Shown here: positions 1 to 9,028 of the stretch, piece by piece
How positions within the stretch are numbered: the stretch's first letter is position 1
Layout of the letters: every line of letters starts with the position of its first letter
DNA from: DASVFB01 sp963815965
GTDB taxonomy: Bacteria > Actinomycetota > Thermoleophilia > Gaiellales > Gaiellaceae
Direction: 5' to 3'
NCBI GenBank assembly: GCA_963815965.1
Contig: CAWFIT010000013.1
Coordinates: 5,265 to 69,264, forward strand
DNA length: 64,000 bases
The notes under the pieces: model-generated
What the model was told of the DNA's origin: nothing
Databases searched by the model: none
Seen by the model: the letters and a program-made list of their open reading frames with translations, nothing else
Translations under genes and position numbers: made by a program

Positions 1-2
1 AC

Positions 3-1467
3 GAGGGGTCGGTCGTCTCGATGGCGACCGGGTTTGCGATCGGCCGCGGCGAGCCGGCGCTGGCGGTCGTGCACACGACGGCGGGTCTCGGCAATGCGGT
101 CGGGGCGCTGGCGACGGCGCGCGTGAACAAGGCGCCCCTCGTCGTATTGGTCGGGCAGCAGGATCGGCGGCACCTCGTCTTCGAGCCGTTCCTGGCCGGC
201 CGGCTCGACGGGCTTGCCGGCGAGTACCCGGTCTCCGTCGAGCAGCCCGTCCGCCCGCAGGAGGTCCCCGGCGCGATCGAGCGCGCGTACCACGCCGCTG
301 CGACCCAGCGCGGGCCGGCGCTCGTGATCGTGCCCATGGACGACTGGGACGCACCGGCCGAGGACGCGCGGGAGGACGCAGCCGCGGGTCGCGTGCTGCG
401 CGCCGCGGCAGTCGATCCGGCCGCAGTCGACGCGCTCGCCGAGTTCCTGTCCTCCTCGACGTCGCCGGCGCTCGTGGTCGGAGCCGGCGCCGACGACGCC
501 GAGACATGGGCGGCGCTCGTCGAGCTAGCGGAGCGCCTCGTCGTTCCGGTCTTCCAGGAGTCGTTCGGCGCGCGCGCCGGCTTCCCGCAGGACCATCCGC
601 TGTTCGCAGGCTTTCTCCCAGCCGACCGGCCGCGCCTGCGCGAGACGCTTGCGCCGTTCGACGCGCTGCTGGTCGTCGGCGCGCCGGTCTTCCGGCAATC
701 GCCTTACGCGCCGGGACGGTTCACGGAGCCCGGGGCGCGGATCGCCGTCGTCAGCGCCGACGCCGACGAGGTGCATCGCAGCCCCGCGGAACTCGCAGTG
801 CTCGCGCCGCCGGCGGCGGTCTGCCGGGAACTTACGTTGCGCGTCCCCGCGCGCGACGTTGCGCCGCCCGAGCCGCGCGAAGTGCCTCCTCCGCCGGCGC
901 CGCCGGCGGACGGCGAGCCGATGCTCGCGGGCCACGTGCTCGCGGCGCTCGCGGAACGCCTGCCGCGGGACGCTGTCGTCGTCGAAGAGGCGCCCGTCGA
1001 CCGGCCCGAGCTGCACGAGCGACTCGCCGCACGCGAACCGCTCGGCTTCCTCAGCGCAGCGATGGGCGGCCTCGGTTTCGCGCTCGGCGGCGCGACGGGC
1101 GTGCGCATGGCGCTTCCCGAGCGTCCGGTCGTCGCGGTCGTCGGCGACGGCTCGGCGATCTACGGAATCCAGGCGCTGTGGAGCGCCGCGCACTACCGCG
1201 TCGGCGTTCTCTTCGTGATCCTGTCGAACGGCGGCTACGCGATCATGGATCGCCTGGCCGAGCGCCGCGGCGGTGAGCGCGCCGTGGCCGAGCTTCGACG
1301 TCGACGTCGCGGCGCTCGCCCGCGCCTTCGGCTGTTCCGGCCGGCGCATCACGACGCACGACGAGCTCGCGAACGAGCTCGACGCGATCGTGCCGACGCT
1401 CGCGTCGCGCGACGAGCCGGTCCTGCTCGACGTCGTGATCGCGCCGACGCAGACGTTCGCGCCGTAG
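3..1467 (+). CDS. mdlC: Benzoylformate decarboxylase, 5'-truncated by the window edge, one frameshift
   Basis: This is a thiamine-diphosphate-dependent 2-oxoacid decarboxylase that converts benzoylformate (or its 4-hydroxy form) to the aldehyde and CO2. The reading frame is already open at the left edge, with residues EGSVVSMATGFA matching the substrate/TPP-facing start region of the family, so the first ~45 residues lie outside. The N-terminal domain (HTTAGLGNAVGAL), the central domain and the C-terminal TPP motif (VGDGSAIYGIQALWSA, then LSNGGYAIMDRLAE) are all readable. At about 1271 the frame shifts by +1. The C-terminus then continues as SAPWPSFDVDVAALARAFG to the stop at 1467, so both halves are conserved and the break looks like a one-base insertion. 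An aldehyde dehydrogenase and the protocatechuate operon follow within 5 kb, which supports a mandelate/4-hydroxymandelate role. Another TPP decarboxylase of the same family is the main alternative. Confidence 0.8.
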
Positions 1468-1485
1468 CCTCTGCCCGCTGCAGGG

Positions 1486-1521
1486 GCGTGGACGGCGCCC
1501 TCGCCGGGACGCCGTCCACGC
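1486..1521. terminator. Bidirectional hairpin terminator between convergent genes
   Basis: A perfect 12-bp inverted repeat (arms 1486-1497 and 1510-1521, 12-nt loop) lies between the decarboxylase stop and the stop of the convergent binding-protein gene. There is no T-run, as is common in high-GC actinobacteria. Its position suggests it ends transcription from both sides. Confidence 0.65.
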
Positions 1522-1530
1522 GAGATGGCC

Positions 1531-2752
1531 TTAGGTGATCTTCAACGTGCGCTTGCGCTTCGGGTGCGTGATCGAGCTGTAGACGTACTTGCCCTTCTTC
1601 AGCGTCAGCGTCCACGTGCTCCGCCCTGTTCCCTTCACGCTCGTCTGCTTCGTCACGCCGGGGCCGGCGAGCTTGAAGCCGGTCGTCTTCGAGTTGTCGG
1701 TGACGACGACCGTGTACTTGCCGTGTGGCAGCGTCGTCACGGCCTTCCCGTCGAGCCGCAGCGTGATGAACACGTTGCCGACCGTCCCCTGGAGCACCTT
1801 GCCGCCGGTCACGGTGCTCGGCACGAGCCTCGTCATGTTCGGCAGCGAGTCGATCACGCCGAACTCCTTCGCGTACTTCGCAAGCTGGACGAGCTTGGCG
1901 CGGTCGACCACCGGGCTCCAGATCGGCAGGCGCACGTTCTGTGTCCCCGCCGGCAGCAGTGCGCGGATCTCAGTCGGATGCGCCTGCGCATACGCGAGCG
2001 ACTCGTTGATCGCCTCGTGGAACGACTTCGCGAGCTGCGGGTTCTTCGACACCCAGCTGTCCAGCGCGCCGTAGCCGCCGATCGGCCAGAACTTGCCGAG
2101 CACCGGCCCGGGCGCCATCACGATCCGGTCGCCGTCGATGTTGAGGCCCTGGGAGACGAACGGCTCGGGCGCCCAGAAGGCGTCGATCTGGCCGTTGTTC
2201 AGCGCCGAGCGCATCGCGCCGAATCCGATCGCGACGCAGCTTGGGCGAGTTCGGATCGACGCCGACCTTCTTCAACGCCGCCTTGATCATCACCTCGCCG
2301 ACGCCCTTCAGCGCGTTGACGGCGATCGTCTTTCCGGCGAGATCCTGCGGCGTGCGGATCGAGCTCGACCCCTTGACCATGATGTTCTGCCAGTTGTCGT
2401 CGACGCTCGTTCCCTCGACCTCGCTCGCCGAGATCATCTGGAACTTGATCCCCTGGACGCGGCCGATCATCGCCGGCACGTAGCCCAGATAGCCGATGTC
2501 GCCGTCGCCGTTTGCGAGCGAGAGCACGACGTCGTTGCCGCTCTGCAGCACCTTCTTGTTGATCTCGATCCCGCGCTGCGAGAAGAACCCCTTCTGGACG
2601 CCGAGATCGAGTGGAAGTGCGTTCGCGATGTTCAGCGTGCGAAGGTTGATCGTCGCGAGGGTTCTGTCGGACGAGCTCGATGCGGAGCCGCCGAAGAGCA
2701 ACGCGGCTGCGAGCGCGACCAGAATCGTTGGCACGAACAGCCTTATTCTCAT
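1531..2752 (-). CDS. NitT/TauT-family ABC substrate-binding protein with C-terminal cupredoxin-like domain (frameshift)
   Basis: This is an exported solute-binding protein. Residues 1-25 form a signal peptide (FVPTILVALAAALLFGGSAS). The binding fold follows with family landmarks such as LPLDLGVQKGFF, the NGDGDIGYLGYVP segment and LNNGQIDAFWAPEPF. The frame breaks near 2235, where PNSPKL should run into VAIGFGAMRSAL, by one extra base. After the binding fold comes an ~85-residue all-beta tail (TVGNVFITLRLDGKAVTTL, then TWTLTLKKGKYVYSS). It resembles the plastocyanin-like domain common in Thermoleophilia, but the expected copper Cys and upstream His are not present. The gene is the last of a five-gene minus-strand operon (IclR, two permeases, ATPase, binding protein), 25 nt after the ATPase. 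An aromatic acid is the likeliest ligand by context; this is inferred. Confidence 0.82.
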
Positions 2753-2777
2753 CCCTGTCCTTCCTTTCGATCGAGTC

Positions 2778-3551
2778 TCATACCGGAACCGGCAGCTCCC
2801 GTTTGATCAGCCGGTAGACGTGCCCGCGCAGTTGCACGAACTCGGGCAGCTCCTTCGTCGTGATCTGATCGCGAGGGCGACCGAGGTCGACCTGCACGAT
2901 CTCCTTGACTTCCGTGGGCGCATGCGTGAGCACGACGACGCGATCGGCGAGATACACCGACTCGTCGATGTCGTGGGTGACGAACAGGATCGTGATGCCG
3001 TACTCCTCGCGCACGCGCAGCACGAGGTCCTCGAGGTCGCCGCGCGTCTGGGCGTCGACCGACGCGAACGGCTCGTCCATGAGCAGGATCGTCGGCTGGT
3101 AGGCGAGCGCACGCGCGATCGCGACTCGCTGCTGCATGCCGCCCGACAGCTGCCACGGGTAGTGGTCGATGAACCGCGTGAGGCCGACCGACTCGAGCGC
3201 CTCCTCGACGAGGCGCCCGCGCTCGTCGCGCCCGAGCGACTTGTGGCGGAGCGGCAGCAGCACGTTGTTGCGAACGGACGCCCACGGCATCAACGAGCGT
3301 CCGTACTCCTGGAAGACGAGCGCCATCTCCTCCGGCGGCGCGGTGACGCGCTTGCCCCGGAGGATGACGTCGCCGCGCGTTGGGCGGAGGAGCCCGGCGA
3401 CGCACTTGAGCAGCGTCGTCTTCCCGCAGCCGGACGGACCGACGACGCAGACGAACTCGCCGTCCTCGACGACGAACGAGACGTCGCGCAGCGCGTGCGT
3501 GGCCTTCTCGTCGGTGCCGTACGTCTTCGCGAGGTTGCCGATCTCGAGCAT
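2778..3551 (-). CDS. NitT/TauT-family ABC transporter ATP-binding protein
   Basis: This 257-residue cytoplasmic ATPase energises import by the two neighbouring permeases. The Walker A motif is GPSGCGKTT (about residue 37), the Q-loop FQEYGRSLMPW, the signature LSGGMQQRVAIARAL, Walker B ILLMDEPFASVD, and the switch His is in FVTHDIDES. The PW after the Q-loop and the overall length are typical of SsuB/TauB-like subunits. The ATG at 3551 shares one base with the TGA of the upstream permease (TGATG), which points to translational coupling and fixes the start. The longer open frame upstream is read through the permease in another phase and is not coding. Imported substrate is not readable from this subunit. 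Confidence 0.93.
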   Translation of the reverse strand: MLEIGNLAKTYGTDEKATHALRDVSFVVEDGEFVCVVGPSGCGKTTLLKCVAGLLRPTRGDVILRGKRVTAPPEEMALVFQEYGRSLMPWASVRNNVLLPLRHKSLGRDERGRLVEEALESVGLTRFIDHYPWQLSGGMQQRVAIARALAYQPTILLMDEPFASVDAQTRGDLEDLVLRVREEYGITILFVTHDIDESVYLADRVVVLTHAPTEVKEIVQVDLGRPRDQITTKELPEFVQLRGHVYRLIKRELPVPV

Positions 3552-4327
3552 CAGGCTTGGGCCGCGCGCCAGCCGCGGTGCCACGCGAGCAGCCGGCGCT
3601 CGGCGAGGAGGAAGACGACGTTCAGCAGGTAGCCGAGCACGCCGATCAGCAAGATCGCCGCCCACATCGGCGTGAACTCGAACGTGTTCTTCGAGATCAG
3701 CAGCACGTAGCCGACGCCGCTCGTGCTCGAGAAGTACTCGGAGAGGACCATCATGATCACGGCGAGCGAGAGGCTCGTGCGCATGCCGGCCGCGATCTGC
3801 GGCGACGCCGCGGGCAGCACGATGCGGCGGATCGCCTCGCGCCTCGGGATCTTGTAGGAGCGCGCCGTCTCCATCATCGTCGGGTCGATCGCGCGCACGC
3901 CGTCGATCGTGTTCAGCAGAACCGGGAAGATGCAGAAGAACGCGATGAACGCGATCTTCTGGCGGTTGCCGATCGAGTGGACGAGGATGATCGAGATCGG
4001 CAGCAGGGCGGGCGGAGGCATCGCGCGCCAGTACTCGATGTGAGGCATCGCCCACAGCCGCGCCCAGCGCGAGAGGCCGATCGGGATGCCGAGCGCGATA
4101 CCAATGACAACGGCGATCGCGAAACCGAGGCCGATGCGCTCGAGGCTCGGCACGACGTGCTCGCCGAACTGGGAGAAGAGCCACATCTGTTGGAACTCGA
4201 CGAGGATCGTCGACAGTCGCGGGAACTTCGTGTCATCGAGGTGAACCGTGTACGCCTGCCACGCGCCGAGGATCGCGAGCGGCACGGCGATCTCGAGCGT
4301 TACCTTGAGCGCGCGGCGATGACTCAC
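3551..4327 (-). CDS. NitT/TauT-family ABC transporter permease
   Basis: This 258-residue BPD_transp_1-type inner-membrane permease has about six hydrophobic segments: LEIAVPLAILGAW at the N-terminus, GFAIAVVIGIALGIPIGL, ALLPISIILV, IAFIAFFCIFPVLLNTI, and others toward the end. The cytoplasmic EAA loop that docks on the ATPase is visible as DPTMMETARSYKIPRREAIR. The gene overlaps the preceding permease by 4 nt (ATGA) and the ATPase by 1 nt. Two homologous permeases in one operon imply a heterodimeric channel. Which substrate passes is unknown; the aromatic-acid context of the locus is the only hint. Confidence 0.92.
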   Translation of the reverse strand: MSHRRALKVTLEIAVPLAILGAWQAYTVHLDDTKFPRLSTILVEFQQMWLFSQFGEHVVPSLERIGLGFAIAVVIGIALGIPIGLSRWARLWAMPHIEYWRAMPPPALLPISIILVHSIGNRQKIAFIAFFCIFPVLLNTIDGVRAIDPTMMETARSYKIPRREAIRRIVLPAASPQIAAGMRTSLSLAVIMMVLSEYFSSTSGVGYVLLISKNTFEFTPMWAAILLIGVLGYLLNVVFLLAERRLLAWHRGWRAAQA

Positions 4328-5151
4328 GTCGCCTCAGTTCGTTCCGAGGGATGCCAGCGCAGCGCGCGCCGCTCGAGTGACGTGAAGAGCAGGTGGATCC
4401 CGACGCCGAGGAACCCGGTCGCGAGCGCGAGCGCGTACAGCTGCGTCTCGAGGCCGTACGACTGCGCGTAGTTCACGAGCTGTCCGAGACCGGGCGTCCC
4501 CATGAAGAGCTCGGCCGTAAAGGCGAGAATCAACGCGACCGTGGACGAGATCCGCAGGCCGGTGGCGATGTACGGCGCGGCGCTCGGCAGCGTGATCCGG
4601 TAGAGGCGCTCGAGCCGTCCCACGCCGAACGACTTCGCCGTCTCGATCGCGACCGGATCGACGTCGCGGACGCCGTACATCGTCTGGATGAGCAGCGGCC
4701 AGAACGCGCCGAACGCCGCGAGGAAGAGCTCGCTCTTGAGGTTCGTTCCGATCGTGAGGAAGAGCACCGGGATCAGAGCCGCCGACGGGATCGGCCGCAG
4801 GAACTCGATCGGCACGCGGAACGCGGTCGCCGCGATATCACTGGAGCCGAGCACGATGCCGATCGGGATCGCGAGGACCGCCGCTATCAGTAGTCCGCCG
4901 AACCAGCCGCGAACCGTGTCGGCGAACGACCACCAGAAGTGGCTCGTCTGCATCATCGACCACAGCTCGTTGAAGCTCGTGCTCATCGCCGGGAGGTCGC
5001 GCTGCGAGATGACGCCGGTACGCGAGATCAGCTCCCAGAAGAGGAGCGCCGACACGATCGAGAGGACGAAGACGATCGGCTCGACGGCCGGAATGCCGCG
5101 GCGCTCGCGCGCGGCCGGGAGCGCGGTGGTCGCGACTTCACCGGCGGCCAT
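4324..5151 (-). CDS. NitT/TauT-family ABC transporter permease (second)
   Basis: This 275-residue permease is homologous to its downstream neighbour. Hydrophobic spans include VEPIVFVLSIVSALLFWELI, GGLLIAAVLAIPIGIVLG, SAALIPVLFLTIG, LFLAAFGAFWPLLIQ and VALILAFTAELF. The EAA loop reads ETAKSFGVGRLERLYRITLP. The N-terminal ~20 residues are charged and cytoplasmic. Its start lies inside the 3' end of the IclR regulator gene, with a 14-nt overlap, so regulator and transporter are co-transcribed. It most likely pairs with the 3551-4327 product as a heterodimeric channel. Confidence 0.92.
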   Translation of the reverse strand: MAAGEVATTALPAARERRGIPAVEPIVFVLSIVSALLFWELISRTGVISQRDLPAMSTSFNELWSMMQTSHFWWSFADTVRGWFGGLLIAAVLAIPIGIVLGSSDIAATAFRVPIEFLRPIPSAALIPVLFLTIGTNLKSELFLAAFGAFWPLLIQTMYGVRDVDPVAIETAKSFGVGRLERLYRITLPSAAPYIATGLRISSTVALILAFTAELFMGTPGLGQLVNYAQSYGLETQLYALALATGFLGVGIHLLFTSLERRALRWHPSERTEAT

Positions 5152-5947
5152 ACGTCACCACTTCCCGGAAGCCGGCGTGCGCTGCGATCTCGGTGGCCGT
5201 GTGGACGAGCGCGGGCGCCAGGTCCTCGAAGAGCTCGTCCATCGAGACGAGCGAGCGGTGCACCGCGAGGTTGATCGCTGCCACCACTTCTCCGGTCTGC
5301 GCGCGCACGGGCGCAGCGATCGAGCGCAGTCCGTACGCGAGCTCCTCGTTGTTCATGGCCAGGCCCTGTGCGCGTACCTGCTCGAGCTCCTTCAGGAGTG
5401 CGCGCTTCGAGGTGATCGTGTTCGGGCCGCGACGCGAAAACGTCAGCGTGTTGAGCAGCGTGCCGAGCTCGGCCGCGGGGAGGAATGCCAGCAGCACCTT
5501 GCCCATCGAGGTGCAGTACGCCGGCAGTCGCGATCCGACGTGGAGGTTGAGGTCGATCTCGCGCGCGTCGGGGGCCCGGCAGCGCTCGATGTAGACGATC
5601 TCGGTTCCGTCGAGCACCGCCATGTTCACCGTGCGGCCGGTTTTCTCGGACAGCGCCTTGAGGTGCGGCGCCGCGACGTGGCGGAGCTCCATCGAGTTGA
5701 TCGCCGAGAAGCCGAGGTCGAGCACGCGCGGGCCGAGGCGGTACTTCTTCGTATCGACGTCCTGCTGGAGGTAGCCGAGTGCCGCGAGCGTCGCGACGTA
5801 CCTGTGGGTCGTGCTCCGGCTGAGACCGACCCGGCGCGAGAGGTCGCTTACTCCGAGCAAAGGCTGCGCCGAGCGGAACGATGCGAGAATTGCAAGCCCG
5901 CGCTCGAGCGACTGCGACCCCGCCGTTTCAGGCCTTGCCACGCGCAT
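5138..5947 (-). CDS. IclR-family transcriptional regulator (PcaR/PobR-like)
   Basis: This 269-residue regulator has an N-terminal winged helix-turn-helix (about residues 12-75: SLERGLAILASF, LSRRVGLSRSTTHRYVATL, ALGYLQQD) and a C-terminal IclR effector-binding domain (about 90-265). The effector domain carries the family segments YCTSMGKVLLAFLP and GLAMNNEELAYGLRSIAAPV. IclR proteins commonly control protocatechuate and 4-hydroxybenzoate pathways, with pathway intermediates as effectors. It is transcribed divergently from the pca/pob operon across a 92-bp gap and co-transcribed with the ABC importer, so control of both is the natural inference. The ATG at 5947 is the only start that leaves the conserved N-terminus intact. 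Confidence 0.93.
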   Translation of the reverse strand: MRVARPETAGSQSLERGLAILASFRSAQPLLGVSDLSRRVGLSRSTTHRYVATLAALGYLQQDVDTKKYRLGPRVLDLGFSAINSMELRHVAAPHLKALSEKTGRTVNMAVLDGTEIVYIERCRAPDAREIDLNLHVGSRLPAYCTSMGKVLLAFLPAAELGTLLNTLTFSRRGPNTITSKRALLKELEQVRAQGLAMNNEELAYGLRSIAAPVRAQTGEVVAAINLAVHRSLVSMDELFEDLAPALVHTATEIAAHAGFREVVTYGRR

Positions 5948-5952
5948 GTTTT

Positions 5953-5985
5953 ACTTGTTGGGACAGTGTCTTGACAAGTGGACAC
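5953..5985. promoter_or_regulatory. Putative IclR operator / divergent promoter region
   Basis: The 92-bp divergent gap contains two nested inverted repeats: ACTTGT (5953-5958) with ACAAGT (5974-5979), and GTGTC (5966-5970) with GACAC (5981-5985). A TTGACA box at 5971-5976 could be the -35 element for the aldehyde dehydrogenase operon, which would put the operator over the promoter. No convincing -10 was found. Confidence 0.4.
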
Positions 5986-6039
5986 CGCAGATGCGCGAGT
6001 TTATCGTTCCCGTGACGCTGACGAAGAAGGAGGCGAGAC

Positions 6040-7503
6040 GTGATCGCGACGCGCGAGTACGGGCAGTTCATCGGCGGTGAGTGGGTCGACGCCGCGGACG
6101 CGACGACGTTCGAAGACCGCGACCCCTACACGGGAGACGTCGTCGCGACGGTCGCGGCGGCAGGTGCCGAGGACGCGCGGCGCGCGATCGAGGCAGCCGC
6201 GGAGGCATCCGGCCCGTGGTCCGCGGCGCCGCCGGCGGAGCGGCAGCGGATTCTCCTCAAGGCCGCCGACGTGCTCGAGAACCGGACGGAAGAGATCGTC
6301 GGGCTGCTCGCGCGCGAGACGGGTTGCAGCTTCGGCTTCGGCATGTTCCAGATGCACTTCGTGCCGGGTCTGTTCCGCCAGGCAGCCGGGATCGCGTACG
6401 CGCCGATCGGACAGGTGATCCCATCCGACGTGCCGGGCACGTTCGCGATGGGCCTGCGCCGGCCGGTCGGCGTCGTCGGCGCGATCGCGCCGTGGAATGC
6501 CGCGCTCATCCTCTCGGCGCGATCGATCGCGGCGCCGCTCGTGCTCGGCAACACAGTCGTTCTGAAGCCGTCCGAGTGGTCGCCGGTCAGCGGCGGCCTG
6601 ATCTGGGGCGAGATCTTCGCCGAGGCCGGGCTGCCGCCGGGTGCGCTCAACATCGTCACGCACGCGCCGGGCGAGGCCGGAGCGATCGCCGACGAGCTCG
6701 TCTCGAATCCCACGGTTCGGAGGATCAACTTCACCGGTTCAACGGCCACCGGACGTAAGCTCGCGGAGGCCGCCGGCCGTCATCTGAAGCGAGTCGTGCT
6801 CGAGCTGGGCGGCTACAACCCGCTGATCGTGCTGGGGGATGCCGACCTCGAGTACGCCGTCAATGCGTCCGCGTTCGGGGCGTTCCTGCACCAGGGGCAG
6901 ATCTGCATGTCCGCGCGCAAGATCATCGTCGAGCGCTCGATCGCGGACGAGTTCGTGGACAGGCTCGCGGCCAAGACGAAGACGCTCAAGGTCGGCGATC
7001 CGAAGGAGCAGGACACGATCATCGGCCCCCTGATCACCGAAGACGCTCTCGCGACGGTCAAGGCGCGCGTCGACGACGCCGTCGCAAAGGGCGCGCGCGT
7101 GCTCGCCGGAGGCGAGGCGGTCGGGCCGTGCTACCAGGCGACGCTGCTGGCGGATGTCCCGGAGGACTCCGAGTTCGCGAAGGTCGAGACGTTCGGCCCG
7201 GTCGCCGCGATCGAGGTGGTCGACACGCCGGAGGACGCAGTCGAGCGCGCGAACGCCACGGCGTACGGATTGAGTGCGGGGATCATTACGAGCGACCCCG
7301 ACCGCGGCTTCGCGCTCGCGCAGCAGGTCGACGCGGGAATCGTCCACGTCAACGACCAGCCGGTCGGCGACGAGCCGCAGATGCCGTTCGGCGGCGTCAA
7401 GGACTCCGGCTGGGGACGCTTCGGAGGGCAGGCGGTGATGGACGAGTTCACCGAGCTGCGCTGGGTGACGATCCAGAGCGGCACGCACCCGTTCCCGTTT
7501 TGA
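6040..7503 (+). CDS. Benzaldehyde/4-hydroxybenzaldehyde (vanillin)-type aldehyde dehydrogenase
   Basis: This 487-residue NAD(P)-dependent aldehyde dehydrogenase oxidises an aromatic aldehyde to the acid. Family landmarks are the cofactor-pocket segment GAIAPWNAALIL, VLKPSEWSPVSGG, FTGSTATGRKLAE, the general-base Glu in VLELGGYNP, the catalytic Cys in GQICMSARK, and the C-terminal MPFGGVKDSGWGRFGG. The start is GTG at 6040, preceded by AAGGAGG at 6027-6033. It is the first gene of the nine-gene catabolic operon, and its stop overlaps the TTG of pcaI. Its place between benzoylformate decarboxylase and pobA makes 4-hydroxybenzaldehyde or benzaldehyde the likeliest substrate. Vanillin is also possible. 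The choice rests on context rather than on residues. Confidence 0.88.
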   Translation: MIATREYGQFIGGEWVDAADATTFEDRDPYTGDVVATVAAAGAEDARRAIEAAAEASGPWSAAPPAERQRILLKAADVLENRTEEIVGLLARETGCSFGFGMFQMHFVPGLFRQAAGIAYAPIGQVIPSDVPGTFAMGLRRPVGVVGAIAPWNAALILSARSIAAPLVLGNTVVLKPSEWSPVSGGLIWGEIFAEAGLPPGALNIVTHAPGEAGAIADELVSNPTVRRINFTGSTATGRKLAEAAGRHLKRVVLELGGYNPLIVLGDADLEYAVNASAFGAFLHQGQICMSARKIIVERSIADEFVDRLAAKTKTLKVGDPKEQDTIIGPLITEDALATVKARVDDAVAKGARVLAGGEAVGPCYQATLLADVPEDSEFAKVETFGPVAAIEVVDTPEDAVERANATAYGLSAGIITSDPDRGFALAQQVDAGIVHVNDQPVGDEPQMPFGGVKDSGWGRFGGQAVMDEFTELRWVTIQSGTHPFPF

Positions 7504-8312
7504 TCGCTCCGCTCGCGGACGCCGTCGAAGAGCTCGTCCGTGACGGCGACATCGTCGCGCTCGAGGGCTTCACGCACCTCATCCCGCACGCCGCCGGCCA
7601 CGAATTGATCCGTCGCAACAAGCGCGACCTCACGCTCGTTCGCATGACGCCCGACATCGTCTACGACCAACTGATCGGGATGGGCTGCGCGCGCAAGCTC
7701 GTCTTCTCGTGGGGCGGCAACCCCGGCGTCGGCTCGCTGCATCGCTTTCGCGACGCGGTCGAGCACGGCTGGCCGCGGCCGCTGGAGCTCGAGGAGCACT
7801 CGCACGCGGGCATGGCGGCCGCGTACGCAGCCGGCGCGTCGAACCTGCCGTTCGGCGTCCTGCGCGGTTATCGCGGCGGCGACCTGCCGGCACGAACCCG
7901 CGTCGAGCCGATCATCTGCCCGTTCACCGGCGAGCAGCTCGCGGCGGTGCCGGCGCTTCGCCCCGACGTCGGCATCGTCCACGCGCAGCAGGCCGACCGG
8001 CGCGGCAACGTGCAGCTCTGGGGAATCCTCGGCGTGCAGAAGGAGGTCGTGCTCGCATCGACGCGCTCGATCGTGACGGTGGAGGAGATCGTCGACGAGC
8101 TCGAACTTCGTCCGGGTGCGGTTGTACTGCCGAGCTGGGTGATCGACGCGGTCGCGCTCGCACCGGGCGGCGCTCATCCGTCGTACGCGCACGGCTACTA
8201 CGACCGCGACAACGATTTCTACGTCGCGTGGGACGCGATCAGCCGCGATCGCGAACACTTCCGCGAATGGATGCAGCAGCACGTCCTCGGCGTGGCGGCA
8301 ACGGCAGCGTGA
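7500..8312 (+). CDS. pcaI: 3-oxoadipate CoA-transferase, subunit A
   Basis: This is the alpha subunit of a class I CoA-transferase that moves CoA from succinyl-CoA to 3-oxoadipate, together with the next gene. The 270-residue protein shows the family segments VALEGFTHLIPHAAGHELI, LVRMTPDIVYDQLIGMGC, LVFSWGGNPGVGSLHRF and ADRRGNVQLWGI. The start is set at TTG 7500, which overlaps the upstream stop (TTGA). The frame is open further upstream only through the aldehyde dehydrogenase gene, so that part is not coding. The sequence is closest in style to the actinobacterial PcaI/GctA-like group. Placement beside pcaJ and pcaHG supports the 3-oxoadipate assignment over glutaconate. Confidence 0.87.
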   Translation: MIAPLADAVEELVRDGDIVALEGFTHLIPHAAGHELIRRNKRDLTLVRMTPDIVYDQLIGMGCARKLVFSWGGNPGVGSLHRFRDAVEHGWPRPLELEEHSHAGMAAAYAAGASNLPFGVLRGYRGGDLPARTRVEPIICPFTGEQLAAVPALRPDVGIVHAQQADRRGNVQLWGILGVQKEVVLASTRSIVTVEEIVDELELRPGAVVLPSWVIDAVALAPGGAHPSYAHGYYDRDNDFYVAWDAISRDREHFREWMQQHVLGVAATAA

Positions 8313-9028
8313 CCACGAACGGGTACTCGGCCGACGAGATGATGGCCGTCGAGGCTGCACGGCGACTCGACAACGACACCGTCTGTTTCGTCGGCATCGG
8401 TCTGCCGAGCCTCGCCGCGAACCTCGCGCGACGCACGCACGCGCCTGGCTGCGTGCTCGTCTACGAGAGCGGCACGATCGGCGCAAAGCCGTCCTCGCTG
8501 CCACTGTCCATCGGCGACGGAGAGCTCGCCGAGACCGCCGACGCCGTCGTCTCCGTTCCGGAGATGTTCGCGTACTGGCTTCAAGGCCGCCGCATCGGCG
8601 TCGGCTTCCTCGGCGCCGCCCAGATCGACCGCCACGGAAACTTGAACAGCACCGTGATCGGCGACTACGACGCGCCGAAGGTGCGCCTGCCCGGAGGGGG
8701 TGGCGCGCCCGAGATCGCCACGTCGGTCGAGAATGTCTTCGTGATGCTTCGCCACTCGCCCCGTGCATTCGTCGAGACGCTCGACTTCATGACGAGCGTT
8801 GGAGACAACGTGCGCGTCGTCGTCACCGATCTCGGCATCCTCGAGCCGCGCGCCGGAGAGCTGACGCTCGTCGCGATCCATCCCGGCGTGGAGGTCGGCG
8901 ACGTCTCCGGCGCAACCGGCTGGGACCTTCGCGTCGCCGACGATGTCCACGAGACCGCGCCGCCGACCGACGAGGAGCTTGCCGCATTGCGCGCGCTCGA
9001 GACGAGAAGATCCAGCGGGTGGCAGTGA
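8309..9028 (+). CDS. pcaJ: 3-oxoadipate CoA-transferase, subunit B
   Basis: This 239-residue beta subunit carries the catalytic glutamate of the CoA-transferase, visible in LVYESGTIGA near residue 53. Other family features are CFVGIGLPSLAANLARR, the glycine-rich LPGGGGAPEIA and the terminal segment LVAIHPGVEVGDV. The GTG start at 8309 overlaps the pcaI stop (GTGA). It overlaps pcaH by 10 nt at the other end. The two subunits act as a heteromer in the cytoplasm on the final dedicated steps of the 3-oxoadipate pathway. Confidence 0.9.
   Translation: MTTNGYSADEMMAVEAARRLDNDTVCFVGIGLPSLAANLARRTHAPGCVLVYESGTIGAKPSSLPLSIGDGELAETADAVVSVPEMFAYWLQGRRIGVGFLGAAQIDRHGNLNSTVIGDYDAPKVRLPGGGGAPEIATSVENVFVMLRHSPRAFVETLDFMTSVGDNVRVVVTDLGILEPRAGELTLVAIHPGVEVGDVSGATGWDLRVADDVHETAPPTDEELAALRALETRRSSGWQ

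Noticed and set aside
1271..1275. Programmed frameshifting in the decarboxylase
   Set aside because: No slippery heptamer or downstream structure, and similar breaks occur in about ten unrelated genes, so indel error is simpler.
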